DNA of 64,000 nucleotides. Source: Schaalia sp. ZJ405 (GTDB lineage: Bacteria; Actinomycetota; Actinomycetes; Actinomycetales; Actinomycetaceae). Shown here piece by piece: positions 55,216-63,446 of the stretch. How positions within the stretch are numbered: the first letter of the stretch is position 1; every line of letters starts with the position of its first letter. A program made the translations under genes and the position numbers. A model generated the notes under the pieces. It did not search any database, was not told the origin of the DNA, and saw nothing but the letters and a program-made list of their open reading frames with translations. The stretch covers positions 1,426,001 through 1,490,000 of the forward strand of contig NZ_CP064952.1 in the NCBI RefSeq assembly GCF_011038885.2. Reading direction: 5' to 3'.

Positions 55216-55289
55216 TCGGGGTGACAGGATTTGAACCTGCGACATCCTGCTCCCAAAGCAGGCGCGCTACCAAGCTGCGCTACACCCCG
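55216..55289 (-). tRNA. tRNA-Pro (anticodon TGG)
   Basis: A 74-nt cloverleaf. The acceptor stem CGGGGTG pairs with CACCCCG, the anticodon loop is TTTGGGA within CCTGC-GCAGG, and the T arm has GGTTCAAATCC. CCA is not encoded. Confidence 0.97.
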
Positions 55290-55405
55290 GTGCACCAACG
55301 GCGAAGATTCGCCGTTGCCACCATGACATCATAGTGGCAAGGAGCCTCGATTTCACAATCCGACAACTTTGCCGCTAGTATGTTCTTCGTTCCGAAAGGG
55401 ACCTT

Positions 55406-55476
55406 GCGGATGTAGCTCAATGGTAGAGCCTCTGCCTTCCAAGCAGATTACGCGGGTTCGATTCCCGTCATCCGCT
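55406..55476 (+). tRNA. tRNA-Gly (anticodon TCC)
   Basis: A 71-nt cloverleaf. The acceptor stem GCGGATG pairs with CATCCGC, the anticodon loop is CTTCCAA within CTGC-GCAG, and the T arm has GGGTTCGATTCCC. The discriminator is T and CCA follows in the DNA (55477-55479). Its 3' end borders the segment that looks acquired. Confidence 0.97.
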
Positions 55477-55578
55477 CCACTAGAACGTCACTTTGGATAC
55501 AAGGATTTCCGGCCACGCCGGGAAGTAGCCGGGGTGGCGTTTTCGCTGTTCTGGGGCGGTTTTCGGGGTGTTGGCTCT

Positions 55579-55605
55579 GGCCTATAGGTCAATTCGTGTT
55601 GGTTT
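55579..55605 (+). repeat. Diverged IS-end sequence
   Basis: GGCCTATAGGTCAATTCGTGTTGGTTT aligns with the right end of the IS1249-type element (GGCCTATTGGCCAAAGCGTG, then TTGGTTT), with about five differences. It stands 18 bp before the stop of a transposase fragment that belongs to a different family. Confidence 0.55.
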
Positions 55606-55622
55606 GGACTGAACCCTGTTTG

Positions 55623-55739
55623 TTAGACAGCGAGTTCGTATTGTTGTCGGCGTTTTAGTGGGCTGGCGTGTAGTCTGCTGACGATTCGTTGGGTGTTCCA
55701 CCAGTAGATGTATTCGGTGATGATTCGTAGGCAGGGCAT
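55623..55739 (-). pseudogene. IS3-family transposase, C-terminal fragment
   Basis: Read on the minus strand, 38 codons plus stop give IITEYIYWWNTQRIVSRLH and then SPLKRRQQYELAV. This is the end of the integrase core of IS3/IS150-type transposases (the YIxYYNxxRI...SPxxYR region). The rest of the gene is missing upstream of ~55740, so it is a dead remnant. It lies between tRNA-Gly and the sugar transporter. Confidence 0.8.
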
Positions 55740-55825
55740 ATCGTCACTGCGTCACGTTTTGATAACAAGATGTCGGATTGTTGCAATCTTCTTGGTCACG
55801 GGAGTAAATTGTCGCCATCAGGTTT

Positions 55826-55840
55826 TTTTCAATCTGAAAA
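55826..55840. promoter_or_regulatory. Candidate operator of the sugar-transport operon
   Basis: TTTTCA-ATC-TGAAAA, a perfect 6-bp inverted repeat with a 3-nt centre, 31 bp before the start of the binding-protein gene. The ROK regulator at the end of the cluster is a possible ligand; that pairing is inference. The rest of 55740-55871 is AT-rich promoter DNA. Confidence 0.5.
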
Positions 55841-55871
55841 TAAAGCATCGCAGATCAAAGGAGATTCACCG

Positions 55872-56945
55872 ATGGCTCGCAAGTTCCTCGGCGTCGCCGC
55901 AACCCTGGCCGCCTCAGCTTTGATGATCGCCGCATGTTCCACCCCAACCCCCAGCGGAAGCGACCAAAGCGCATCCGCATCAGGCAAAGCCCCCTGGACT
56001 ATCGGGGTATCAAACGGCTTCGTCGGCAGTGAATACCGCACCCAAATGATCGAGGACATCCAATCCGTCTTCGACGAATACAAGGAACAGGGACTAGTTG
56101 ATGACCTGATCCTTGAAAATGCCGATGTCGACGCAAACGGTCAGATTCAGCAAATCCGCAACCTGATCAACAAAGGCGTTGACGTCATCATCGTCGACCC
56201 AAACTCAGCAACTGCATTGAACGCAGTCTTCGAAGAAGCAGTCAGCCAAGGCATCAAGGTCTATGCCATTGACCAGGCCGTCGAATCTGAGAAAGTCACC
56301 AATATCGGAATCGACCAGCAAGAACTTGGCCATGCAAGCGCCGAATGGTTCGCCGAACAAGTAGGGAACAACGCAAAGATCGCTGTCGTCGCAGGCACCG
56401 CAGGAAACCCCGCGACCGAAGCCCGTTGGGCCGGTGCAAAAGAAGTTTTCGACGCCGCAGGCATCGAAGTTGTCGCAACAGCTGACGGCGGTTGGGACCA
56501 AGCAACCGGCCAAACAGTTGCCGCCGACCTGCTGGCAGCATACCCAGATATCAAGGGCATCTGGACATATGACGGCATGGCGCAGGGCGTCTTGCGCGCA
56601 GTCGAAGCAGCAGGAAAAACCGACTCTTTGGTCGTTGCCGGAGAGGCTCGCGTCGGATTCATGCGCATGTGGGCCGACAAGATCGACTCCGGCTTCAAAT
56701 CCGTCGGCATCGTGAACCAGCCAGGAACAGGCGGAACAGCGCTGCACTTTGCAATCAAAGAACTCCAGGGCAAGACCATCGACCCTTCGAAGATCACCGA
56801 CGGTCACACCGTCATTCTTCCCCTCGAACCAGCCCTAACCAACGATAACTTCGTCACAGAATGGGACAAAGTCAAAGACAAGGAAGACACCTACGTCCTT
56901 GATTCTGTCCTTACGTCGACCGAAGTTGACGCGTTCTTCAAGTAA
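55872..56945 (+). CDS. Sugar ABC transporter substrate-binding lipoprotein (RbsB-like)
   Basis: Captures a sugar or polyol for import. The 357-aa protein has a lipoprotein signal ending LMIAAC (C22), then a type-1 periplasmic binding fold (WTIGVSNGFVGSEYRTQMIEDI, NKGVDVIIVDPNS, AGTAGNPATEARWAGAKEVFDAAGIEVV, GIWTYDGMAQGVLRAVEAAG). The ligand cannot be told. The ATG at 55872 follows AAAGGAG; the open frame runs ~34 codons further back without support. It is the first gene of a transporter cluster whose codon use (many GCA, CAA and AAA codons) differs from the housekeeping genes. Confidence 0.93.
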   Translation: MARKFLGVAATLAASALMIAACSTPTPSGSDQSASASGKAPWTIGVSNGFVGSEYRTQMIEDIQSVFDEYKEQGLVDDLILENADVDANGQIQQIRNLINKGVDVIIVDPNSATALNAVFEEAVSQGIKVYAIDQAVESEKVTNIGIDQQELGHASAEWFAEQVGNNAKIAVVAGTAGNPATEARWAGAKEVFDAAGIEVVATADGGWDQATGQTVAADLLAAYPDIKGIWTYDGMAQGVLRAVEAAGKTDSLVVAGEARVGFMRMWADKIDSGFKSVGIVNQPGTGGTALHFAIKELQGKTIDPSKITDGHTVILPLEPALTNDNFVTEWDKVKDKEDTYVLDSVLTSTEVDAFFK

Positions 56946-57020
56946 ACCCTCCCGGTGGGGTTGGCCCGCCACCTCACGTGCCAACCCCACCCCACACCAG
57001 CCTTTGCGAACGGACCACCC

Positions 57021-58577
57021 ATGTCATTCCTCGAAATGACGGGCGTGGACAAACACTTCGGTGGTGTACACGCCCTCGCACACGCCTCACTTCATGTTGA
57101 AACGGGAGAAATTCACGGACTCCTAGGCCCCAACGGATCAGGAAAATCAACCCTGAACAAAATCCTTGCCGGAACAGTTCAGCCCGACGACGCTGCGATC
57201 CGCATCAACGGCAACACCGTCACCATCAAATCGCCAAGAGACGCGCATAAAGCAGGAATCGCCGCGGTGTACCAACAGCTGTCCGCAGTACCCGACCTGA
57301 CGATCGCACAGAACATCATGCTCGGCAGAGAACATTCGACAGCCGGTTTCCTCACCCCAAAAGCGGACAGGTGCGAAACTCAAGCGGTTTTTGACATCAT
57401 CAAACCCGGCCTTACCCCCGGAACGACGCTATCAACACCCCTCGCCAAACTGACACCCGGCGACCAACAGCTTGTCGAGTTCGCAAAGGCAATCGCACGC
57501 AAACCACGACTACTCATCCTCGACGAAGCCACCGCCTCGCTACGTTCCGATCAAGTCAAACTGGTATTCACTACCACGCGACAACTCGCGGACAGCGGAC
57601 TGGCAGTCATCTTCGTTTCGCACCGGATGGAAGAAATTCGTGAAATCTGCCAACGCGCAACCATCCTGCGATCCGGACGCACAATCACGTCGATTGATGT
57701 CCCATCGACAACAAACAATGAAATCGTCACGCTGATGGTCGGCCGAGAAACCAACGGCACAATCCGTCAAGCTATCCCCACAGAAACACGTAACGAACCG
57801 GCACTCGAGGTCGAACATCTCAGCGCCCCCTCATTCAGCGACATCTCATTCACGGCAGCACCCGGCGAGGTCATCGGCCTGGGAGGCCTCCAAGGCCAAG
57901 GCCAATCGGAACTCCTGCACGCCCTCTTCGGATCACAGACCGCAACCAGCGGACGTATCACGCTCAATGGAACAAGCGGACTTCCTCGCCGCCCCCACGA
58001 CGGAATGAAACGCTCAATAGCCCTGGTCCCGGGTGATCGAGACAAACAAGGCCTCATGGGCAAACGCTCAATCCTTGAAAACCTATCAATCGTCTCGCTT
58101 CGACACCGACTACGGTTCCGCCAATTCATTTCGATGAAACGCGAACGCGCCAATGCCAACCAGCAAATTCAAGCAATGTCCATCAAAGTCGGATCCGCCA
58201 CCGATCCAGTGACCAGCCTCTCGGGCGGAAATCAGCAAAAAGTTGTCCTCGGAAAATGGCTGGTCACTGACCCCCAACTCATCCTTCTCGATGACCCAAC
58301 CAAAGGTGTTGACATCGGTGCAAAAGAAGAGATCTACTCAATGATCAACCAAATGACATCCCGCGGCGCGGTTGTCATCCTCAATTCCAGCGATGACGAA
58401 GAACTTGTCGCGCTTTCCCACCGAGTCCTGGTCATGTTCGAAGGTCGAATCACCCGCGAACTCGAAGGCGACAACATCACCGCGACAAACCTCATCGAGG
58501 CTGCACTCGCGGGGCGAAATCCAGCGCACACGCAAACCTCCACACGTCCCACAGTTGCAGGAGGCAATAATGACTAG
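57021..58577 (+). CDS. Sugar ABC transporter ATPase, two domains (RbsA/MglA-like)
   Basis: Energises sugar import. The product is 518 aa from the ATG at 57021. Domain 1 has Walker A GPNGSGKS, a divergent signature LTPGDQQLVEF and Walker B LLILDEATASL. Domain 2 has the degenerate Walker A (GLGGLQGQGQSE) usual in this family and LSGGNQQKVVLGKWL with LLDDPTKGVD. The LTPGD signature in place of LSxGxxQ-type is somewhat unusual. The ribosome-binding site is weak (CGGACC). It overlaps the next permease gene by 8 bp. Confidence 0.94.
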   Translation: MSFLEMTGVDKHFGGVHALAHASLHVETGEIHGLLGPNGSGKSTLNKILAGTVQPDDAAIRINGNTVTIKSPRDAHKAGIAAVYQQLSAVPDLTIAQNIMLGREHSTAGFLTPKADRCETQAVFDIIKPGLTPGTTLSTPLAKLTPGDQQLVEFAKAIARKPRLLILDEATASLRSDQVKLVFTTTRQLADSGLAVIFVSHRMEEIREICQRATILRSGRTITSIDVPSTTNNEIVTLMVGRETNGTIRQAIPTETRNEPALEVEHLSAPSFSDISFTAAPGEVIGLGGLQGQGQSELLHALFGSQTATSGRITLNGTSGLPRRPHDGMKRSIALVPGDRDKQGLMGKRSILENLSIVSLRHRLRFRQFISMKRERANANQQIQAMSIKVGSATDPVTSLSGGNQQKVVLGKWLVTDPQLILLDDPTKGVDIGAKEEIYSMINQMTSRGAVVILNSSDDEELVALSHRVLVMFEGRITRELEGDNITATNLIEAALAGRNPAHTQTSTRPTVAGGNND

Positions 58578-59565
58578 TCTCCAACAGCGCAGCGCACATC
58601 ACCCCGCACGCGCTCTCCCTCGAATCTTCGGTGACCTACGAGGAACGTCAACCCTGGTCACATGGGGCCTGCTCATTGTCGCGGTTGTCCTTGCAGCGAT
58701 CCTCCAACCCAAGTTCTTCACGCTCTACTCCATCACCTCAAATTTCGCGACCTTCACTCCCCTGGTTTTCGCAGCGGTCGCACAAGCCGTCGTCATCCTG
58801 TCGGGTGGACTAGACCTGTCAGTCGGAGCAGTGATCGCCCTGAGCTCCGTCACCGCGCTCACCGTCATGAACGGTGACGACACAAAAATCGCACTGGGTT
58901 TCATCGTCGCGATCCTCACCGGAATCGGATGCGGAATCGTCAATGGAATCATCATTGGCGTGGTTCGTCTTCAACCGCTCATCGCAACCTTCGGCACACT
59001 GTCAATCTTCTCTGGGATCACATTGCTGGTACTCCCCCAACCCGGCGGAGCAGTCCCGCCAGCGCTCACCAGTGTCTACCGAATGGCCATTGGCCGACTT
59101 CCCATCTCGCTGCTGCTGGTCCTCAGCTGCGCCCTTCTGTGGTGGATCCTCTCGAAAACAGTGTTCGCCCGCCATGTCTATGCAGTCGGATCGAACGCCG
59201 AAAGCGCCTACGCGTCGCTTGTGCCCGTGACGGGGGTGAAGATCGGTGCTTACGCCACATGCGGTTTCTTTGCCGGACTTGCTGCGCTAGCAATTCTGTC
59301 GAATACCGGTTCCGGAGACCCCTTCATTGGAGAATCTATGGCAATGGACTCCATTGCTGCATGTGTTTTGGGTGGCATCGCTCTTTCGGGTGGTCGAGGC
59401 AGTGGTTACGGCGCCATAGCGGGTGCACTGATCCTCTCACTCACCTCGAACATCCTGTTCTTCATCGGGGTTCCTACAACATACCGCCAACTTGCTTCCG
59501 GCCTGGTCATCATCGCCGCCCTCGCATTGTCGGTCCTCTCACCTAAAGGAGGGAAAACACAATGA
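58570..59565 (+). CDS. Sugar ABC transporter permease 1 (RbsC-like)
   Basis: A 331-aa membrane subunit with about 9-10 hydrophobic segments. The RbsC/AraH hallmark VVILSGGLDLSVGAVIALSSV is followed later by CVLGGIALSGGRGSGYGAIAGALIL. The ATG sits inside the last codons of the ATPase gene, preceded by GGAGG, so translation is coupled. Its partner permease follows with a 4-bp overlap. Confidence 0.93.
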   Translation: MTSLQQRSAHHPARALPRIFGDLRGTSTLVTWGLLIVAVVLAAILQPKFFTLYSITSNFATFTPLVFAAVAQAVVILSGGLDLSVGAVIALSSVTALTVMNGDDTKIALGFIVAILTGIGCGIVNGIIIGVVRLQPLIATFGTLSIFSGITLLVLPQPGGAVPPALTSVYRMAIGRLPISLLLVLSCALLWWILSKTVFARHVYAVGSNAESAYASLVPVTGVKIGAYATCGFFAGLAALAILSNTGSGDPFIGESMAMDSIAACVLGGIALSGGRGSGYGAIAGALILSLTSNILFFIGVPTTYRQLASGLVIIAALALSVLSPKGGKTQ

Positions 59566-60590
59566 GCCAGACACCGTCACCTGCACCCACGGCCACGTCC
59601 CTCCCAACTCACGGAGAAGGTCGTTCATCGGCCTCGTCGCGACTGCTTGGCTTCGTCAAGAACCCGATAGCCGTGTCAGCTTTCCTCACCGTAGCCCTGC
59701 TCGTGGTAGGCAACATCATCGCACCAGGCTTCGCGGCGCCGTCACAGATCACGTCGATGCTGCGCGTCGCTTCGTTCCTCGGATTCATGGCGATCGGACA
59801 AACCATCGTCGTCCTCTCCGGTGGCGATGGAATCGATCTTTCAATCGGAAAAGTTGCGACTTTCAGCGCGATCATCGCAGCCCGGATCATGAACGGATCA
59901 GATTCCAATGTCGTCCTCGGGCTGGTACTCGCACTGCTCGCGGGAACACTGATCGGCCTAGCCAACGGCATGGGCATCGTATTTTTACAAATCCCCCCGT
60001 TCGTCATGACCCTCGGCATGATGGGAGTTGTTCAAGGGCTCGCACTGGCTTACACCGGTGGCGTGGCCGCCGGTCGAGCAGCACCAATGCTCACCGCACT
60101 GGTTGGGAAGGGATCATTCCTGGGGATCCCCGGAGTCCTGTGGGTGTGGCTCATCATCAGCATCCTGGTCATCGCGATCCTTCGACGCACCCGATTCGGC
60201 TGGGAACTCTACGCCGTCGGCGCGAACCGTGAAGCAGCGCGCCTGTCCGGCATCAACGTCAAAAGCAGGGTTCTCCAGGCATACGCAGCCTCCGGTTTCT
60301 TCGCGGCGCTCGGTGGAATCATGCTGGTTGGCTATACCGAATCCGTGTTCCTCAACTTAGCTGACGCCTATACCCTGTCCTCCGTTGCTGCGGTCATCAT
60401 TGGCGGAACTCTCGCATCTGGCGGCATCGGAGGCTATGCGGGAACCGCGATCGGAGCCATCGTTTTGACCGTCCTGAATTCTTTCCTCACGACGCGCGAT
60501 ATTCCCGAGGCCGTCCGCACAATCATCAACGGCGTCGTCCTCGTAGCTTTGCTTGCTGCTTACGGCAGGCAAAAACGACTGAGAAATTAG
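59562..60590 (+). CDS. Sugar ABC transporter permease 2 (RbsC-like)
   Basis: A 342-aa membrane subunit with VVLSGGDGIDLSIGKVATFSAI and AAVIIGGTLASGGIGGYAGTAIGAI. It is clearly different from permease 1, so the channel is probably a heterodimer, unlike the RbsC homodimer of E. coli. An AAAGGAGG site precedes the ATGA overlap. The single exact repeat core in the segment (60535-60544) encodes VVLVA and may be chance. Confidence 0.93.
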   Translation: MSQTPSPAPTATSLPTHGEGRSSASSRLLGFVKNPIAVSAFLTVALLVVGNIIAPGFAAPSQITSMLRVASFLGFMAIGQTIVVLSGGDGIDLSIGKVATFSAIIAARIMNGSDSNVVLGLVLALLAGTLIGLANGMGIVFLQIPPFVMTLGMMGVVQGLALAYTGGVAAGRAAPMLTALVGKGSFLGIPGVLWVWLIISILVIAILRRTRFGWELYAVGANREAARLSGINVKSRVLQAYAASGFFAALGGIMLVGYTESVFLNLADAYTLSSVAAVIIGGTLASGGIGGYAGTAIGAIVLTVLNSFLTTRDIPEAVRTIINGVVLVALLAAYGRQKRLRN

Positions 60591-60683
60591 CGCGGATGCT
60601 CATCGGTCACCCACGTAACCGGTGATCGCCACCGTATCCGCCCTCAAACATCACAAAATTCACCACACCCTACAGGAGTAACT

Positions 60684-61937
60684 ATGGAAAACAACAACCG
60701 ACTCGGCGTCGGAATCATTGGTGCCGGATTCATCGCAAAGTTCCACGCACGCTCGTGGGGCGGCGTACGCGACGGCGATATCGTCGCAGTGACCTCGCGG
60801 ACACAGGCGTCCGCAGAAAACCTTGCGCGCGAAGTTGAAGACCTTGGCGTTGGCACAAATGTTACTGTCCATGCGAATATCGCCTCACTGGTTCAAGATC
60901 CCCGAGTCGACGCGGTCTGGGTACTCACACCAAACTTTGCACGAATCGAAACCATCGAAGCGATCGTTGACGAAGTGAAAACCGGTCGCGCTTCACTTCG
61001 AGGAATCGCAATCGAAAAGCCGCTCGGACGCACCGTCGCCGAAGCGCGGCGAGTGCTCGAACTGGTGGAAAGCGCAGGACTGCTGCACGGCTACCTCGAA
61101 AATCAGGTTTTCGCTCCCGGAATCACCCGCCCCCACGAACTGCTGTGGACGCGTGCCGCAGGAATCGCCGGTTCTCCATATCTTGCGCGCGCCGCCGAAG
61201 AGCACTCCGGCCCCCACAACACGTGGTTCTGGAATGGAGTTGAAGAAGGTGGTGGTGTCCTGAACGACATGATGTGCCACTCCGTCGAGGCTGGCCGCTA
61301 TATGCTCACTCCCCCAGGTGTTGATCCAGCCGAATGGCTAACCCCCGTGTCGGTGAGCGCCTCGATCAACTCACTCAAATGGGGACGGACACGTTACGCG
61401 AGTGAACTCGAAGAGAAATATCCGGGTATCGTTGACTACACGAAGACACCATCCGAGGACTACGCCCATGCAGTCTTCGAGTTCCGTAACGGTGATGGTG
61501 AACCCGTGATCGTCGAGGCAACGACATCGTGGAGTTATGTTGGTGCCGGCCTTCGTTTGTCCTTCGAGCTGCTTGGCCCCGAATATTCGATGGATTCATC
61601 CACGCTGGCAACTGAGTCACGAGTATTCCTTTCGCGTAACCTTCAGCAAGAAGAGGGCGAAGACCTGATCGAAAAGCAAAACGCCGAGCAGGGCCTGATG
61701 CCGATAGTCTCCGACGAAGCGATGACCTACGGATACACGGGCGAAAACCAGGCATTCACGACTGATTTCCTTGCCGGTCGGCAGCCTCGTGAATCCCTCC
61801 ACAATGGTCTGCAAGTGATGGAGCTGCTGATGGCTGCCTATCACTCGGCGGAAACAGGGCGAACGGTGACATGGCCAGTGAACTTGGAAGATTTCGTTCC
61901 CGCGGTTGCGCGCGGAGAGTGGAACCCCCGCGGCTAA
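60684..61937 (+). CDS. Gfo/Idh/MocA-family oxidoreductase
   Basis: NAD(P)-dependent sugar or polyol dehydrogenase type. The 417-aa protein begins with a Rossmann fold (LGVGIIGAGFIAKFHARSWGG) and carries the catalytic-lysine motif IEKPLGRT. The C-terminal domain has HSVEAGRYML and the conserved GENQAFTTDFLAGRQPRESLHNGLQVMELLMAAY. AGGAG precedes the ATG. It follows the transporter by ~90 bp and ends in a terminator, so it is likely the catabolic enzyme for the imported compound. Inositol-like or aldose substrates are both possible. Confidence 0.92.
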   Translation: MENNNRLGVGIIGAGFIAKFHARSWGGVRDGDIVAVTSRTQASAENLAREVEDLGVGTNVTVHANIASLVQDPRVDAVWVLTPNFARIETIEAIVDEVKTGRASLRGIAIEKPLGRTVAEARRVLELVESAGLLHGYLENQVFAPGITRPHELLWTRAAGIAGSPYLARAAEEHSGPHNTWFWNGVEEGGGVLNDMMCHSVEAGRYMLTPPGVDPAEWLTPVSVSASINSLKWGRTRYASELEEKYPGIVDYTKTPSEDYAHAVFEFRNGDGEPVIVEATTSWSYVGAGLRLSFELLGPEYSMDSSTLATESRVFLSRNLQQEEGEDLIEKQNAEQGLMPIVSDEAMTYGYTGENQAFTTDFLAGRQPRESLHNGLQVMELLMAAYHSAETGRTVTWPVNLEDFVPAVARGEWNPRG

Positions 61938-62024
61938 GTGACCGAATCTGCAAACATCACACAAATGCCCGGTCACCAGAGCAATCAGTGGAGATCACAG
62001 CAACCAGCGTTTGTGTGAGAATAC

Positions 62025-62058
62025 GGCCGGGGAATGTTTGAAACTACTTTCCCCGGCC
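62025..62058 (+). terminator. Terminator after the oxidoreductase gene
   Basis: GGCCGGGGAA pairs with TTCCCCGGCC around a 14-nt loop and is followed by ATTTTCT. It separates the structural genes from the ROK regulator. Confidence 0.9.
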
Positions 62059-62082
62059 ATTTTCTGTCAGAATTGAGGCACT

Positions 62083-63237
62083 ATGGGTGTTTCGGAACTA
62101 TCTCGGCATAACAGTCTGCGGATTCTACGTTTTCTTTTTGCACAGGGGCCAGCAAGCCGTATTTCTTTAGGGAAGGAGCTCAAGCTTGCCCCCGCGACAG
62201 TGAATCGCTTATGCGCGCGTTTGCTTCAAGAGGGACTTCTTGTGGATCGCGGAATCAATGAAAATACGGGCGGTCGCCCGTCGATGGTTGTTGATTTCAA
62301 CGCAGCACGAGGCTGCCTGCTGGTTGCCGACATCGCCGATCACCGCACCGTGATCCGCCTGATCGATCTACGAGGTGCGATGCTGCGTGAGTGGATCCAC
62401 CCAACAGAGGGGGATGCGTCCGTTCGGTATCATCAGTTCTTTGAGCATATTGAACACGCATGGAACGAGGCTGCGGACCATCAGGTGATCGCCATCGGAG
62501 TGTCGGTGCCCGGACCTGTAAACGATGACGGGATCGTGCTTTTCGCACCGGCGTTCAATTGGAAAATGGTGCCTTTGAAGGCTGATCTGGAGAGTCGCTT
62601 CACGGTACCAATCGCTGTTGAGAACGATGCGAATCTCATCGCGATCGCGCAGGCGAGAGACAGTCATTGGGATTCGTATCGCTCGCTATTCGTTCTTGCA
62701 GTTTTTGATGGCATTGGCTCAGGAATCATTGAAAATAGGAGCATTTGGCGGGGTGCTGTAGGCGCTGCTGGTCAAGTTGGTCGTCTTTTGATGGGAAGTT
62801 CATCCCTGGTCAACGACTACTCCGGGTACGGCGATCTGGAATCTCATCTTGGCGCGTCTTCGATGGTGCGGCGTGCACTCGATGCCGGTCTGAATGTCGC
62901 AGAGGTTCCAGACGCGGATGCCATTTTCCGTCTTGCACAAAACGTCGATAGCCGCGCGGTTGAGCTGGTTGATGGATTCCTTGATGACTTTGCCCTGGCA
63001 CTGGTTAACGTGTGCGCGCTGTTGGCACCGGAGGTCATTCTTTTTGCGGGGCTTTTCGATCGGTGGTCGGAGTATGTTCTCCCCCGGTTGCAGTCCCGGC
63101 TCGAAGATCACGTTGTTCATGTGCCACTGCTTGCCCCAGTTCACGGTGGCGATACCGCTGCTCTACTGGGAGCACGATGGATTGCCTTTGATGCGGCGGG
63201 TGGGATCGAAGCGCTGCTGCACCATCATGATGTGTGA
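62083..63237 (+). CDS. ROK-family transcriptional regulator
   Basis: Probable repressor of the sugar operon. The 384-aa protein has an N-terminal winged helix (SLRILRFLFAQGPASRISLGKELKLAPATVNRLCARLLQEGLL) and a ROK domain (VSVPGPVNDDGIVLFAPAFNW, VENDANLIAIAQA). The zinc cluster CxCGxxGC of sugar kinases and NagC/Mlc-type proteins is absent: after AAGQVGRLL the sequence reads MGSSSLVNDYSGYGDLES. It may therefore bind its effector differently and lack kinase activity. GAGG precedes the ATG. It has its own transcription unit, behind the oxidoreductase terminator. Confidence 0.9.
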   Translation: MGVSELSRHNSLRILRFLFAQGPASRISLGKELKLAPATVNRLCARLLQEGLLVDRGINENTGGRPSMVVDFNAARGCLLVADIADHRTVIRLIDLRGAMLREWIHPTEGDASVRYHQFFEHIEHAWNEAADHQVIAIGVSVPGPVNDDGIVLFAPAFNWKMVPLKADLESRFTVPIAVENDANLIAIAQARDSHWDSYRSLFVLAVFDGIGSGIIENRSIWRGAVGAAGQVGRLLMGSSSLVNDYSGYGDLESHLGASSMVRRALDAGLNVAEVPDADAIFRLAQNVDSRAVELVDGFLDDFALALVNVCALLAPEVILFAGLFDRWSEYVLPRLQSRLEDHVVHVPLLAPVHGGDTAALLGARWIAFDAAGGIEALLHHHDV

Positions 63238-63446
63238 CGTTGATGAACTTTGATGCCACCACCCCGCTCATATCGTCGCGAGGAGTTTCGTGGGCTTTTA
63301 CGTCAGCCAATAAACCCTAGATTTTGGGGCTTATCCCCTTTTGCCAATGGGATTGTTGACTTTTATGTGCTTTGCGGTAAAGGCTTTGTTGGTGTGCTTA
63401 CGGCGTGCCAAAGGAGCCTGTCAAGTTTTTTGTGTGAGTGGTGGGT
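63238..63446. other. Spacer with an IS end
   Basis: No gene is seen. CTGTCAAGTTTTTTGTGTGA (~63418-63437) lies just outside the decayed transposase and looks like the terminal repeat of that IS256-family element. The partner end is outside the window. Confidence 0.5.

Noticed and set aside
114..60544. Chi-like or FtsK-orienting (KOPS) sequence as explanation of the repeat
   Set aside because: Both need marked strand bias along a replichore; copies here are almost equal on the two strands. Only genome-wide data could revive this.
114..60544. Repeat explained by acidic Asp-Glu codon runs (GAC GAG)
   Set aside because: Only some copies encode Asp/Glu. Others encode Leu-Val, Arg-Pro, Arg-Gly or Ser runs on the opposite strand or in other frames, and six are intergenic.
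63285..63320. GCCAATAAACCC near 63310 as another IS1249-type end
   Set aside because: The match to the IS end is short and interrupted, without the following CGTGTTGG block.
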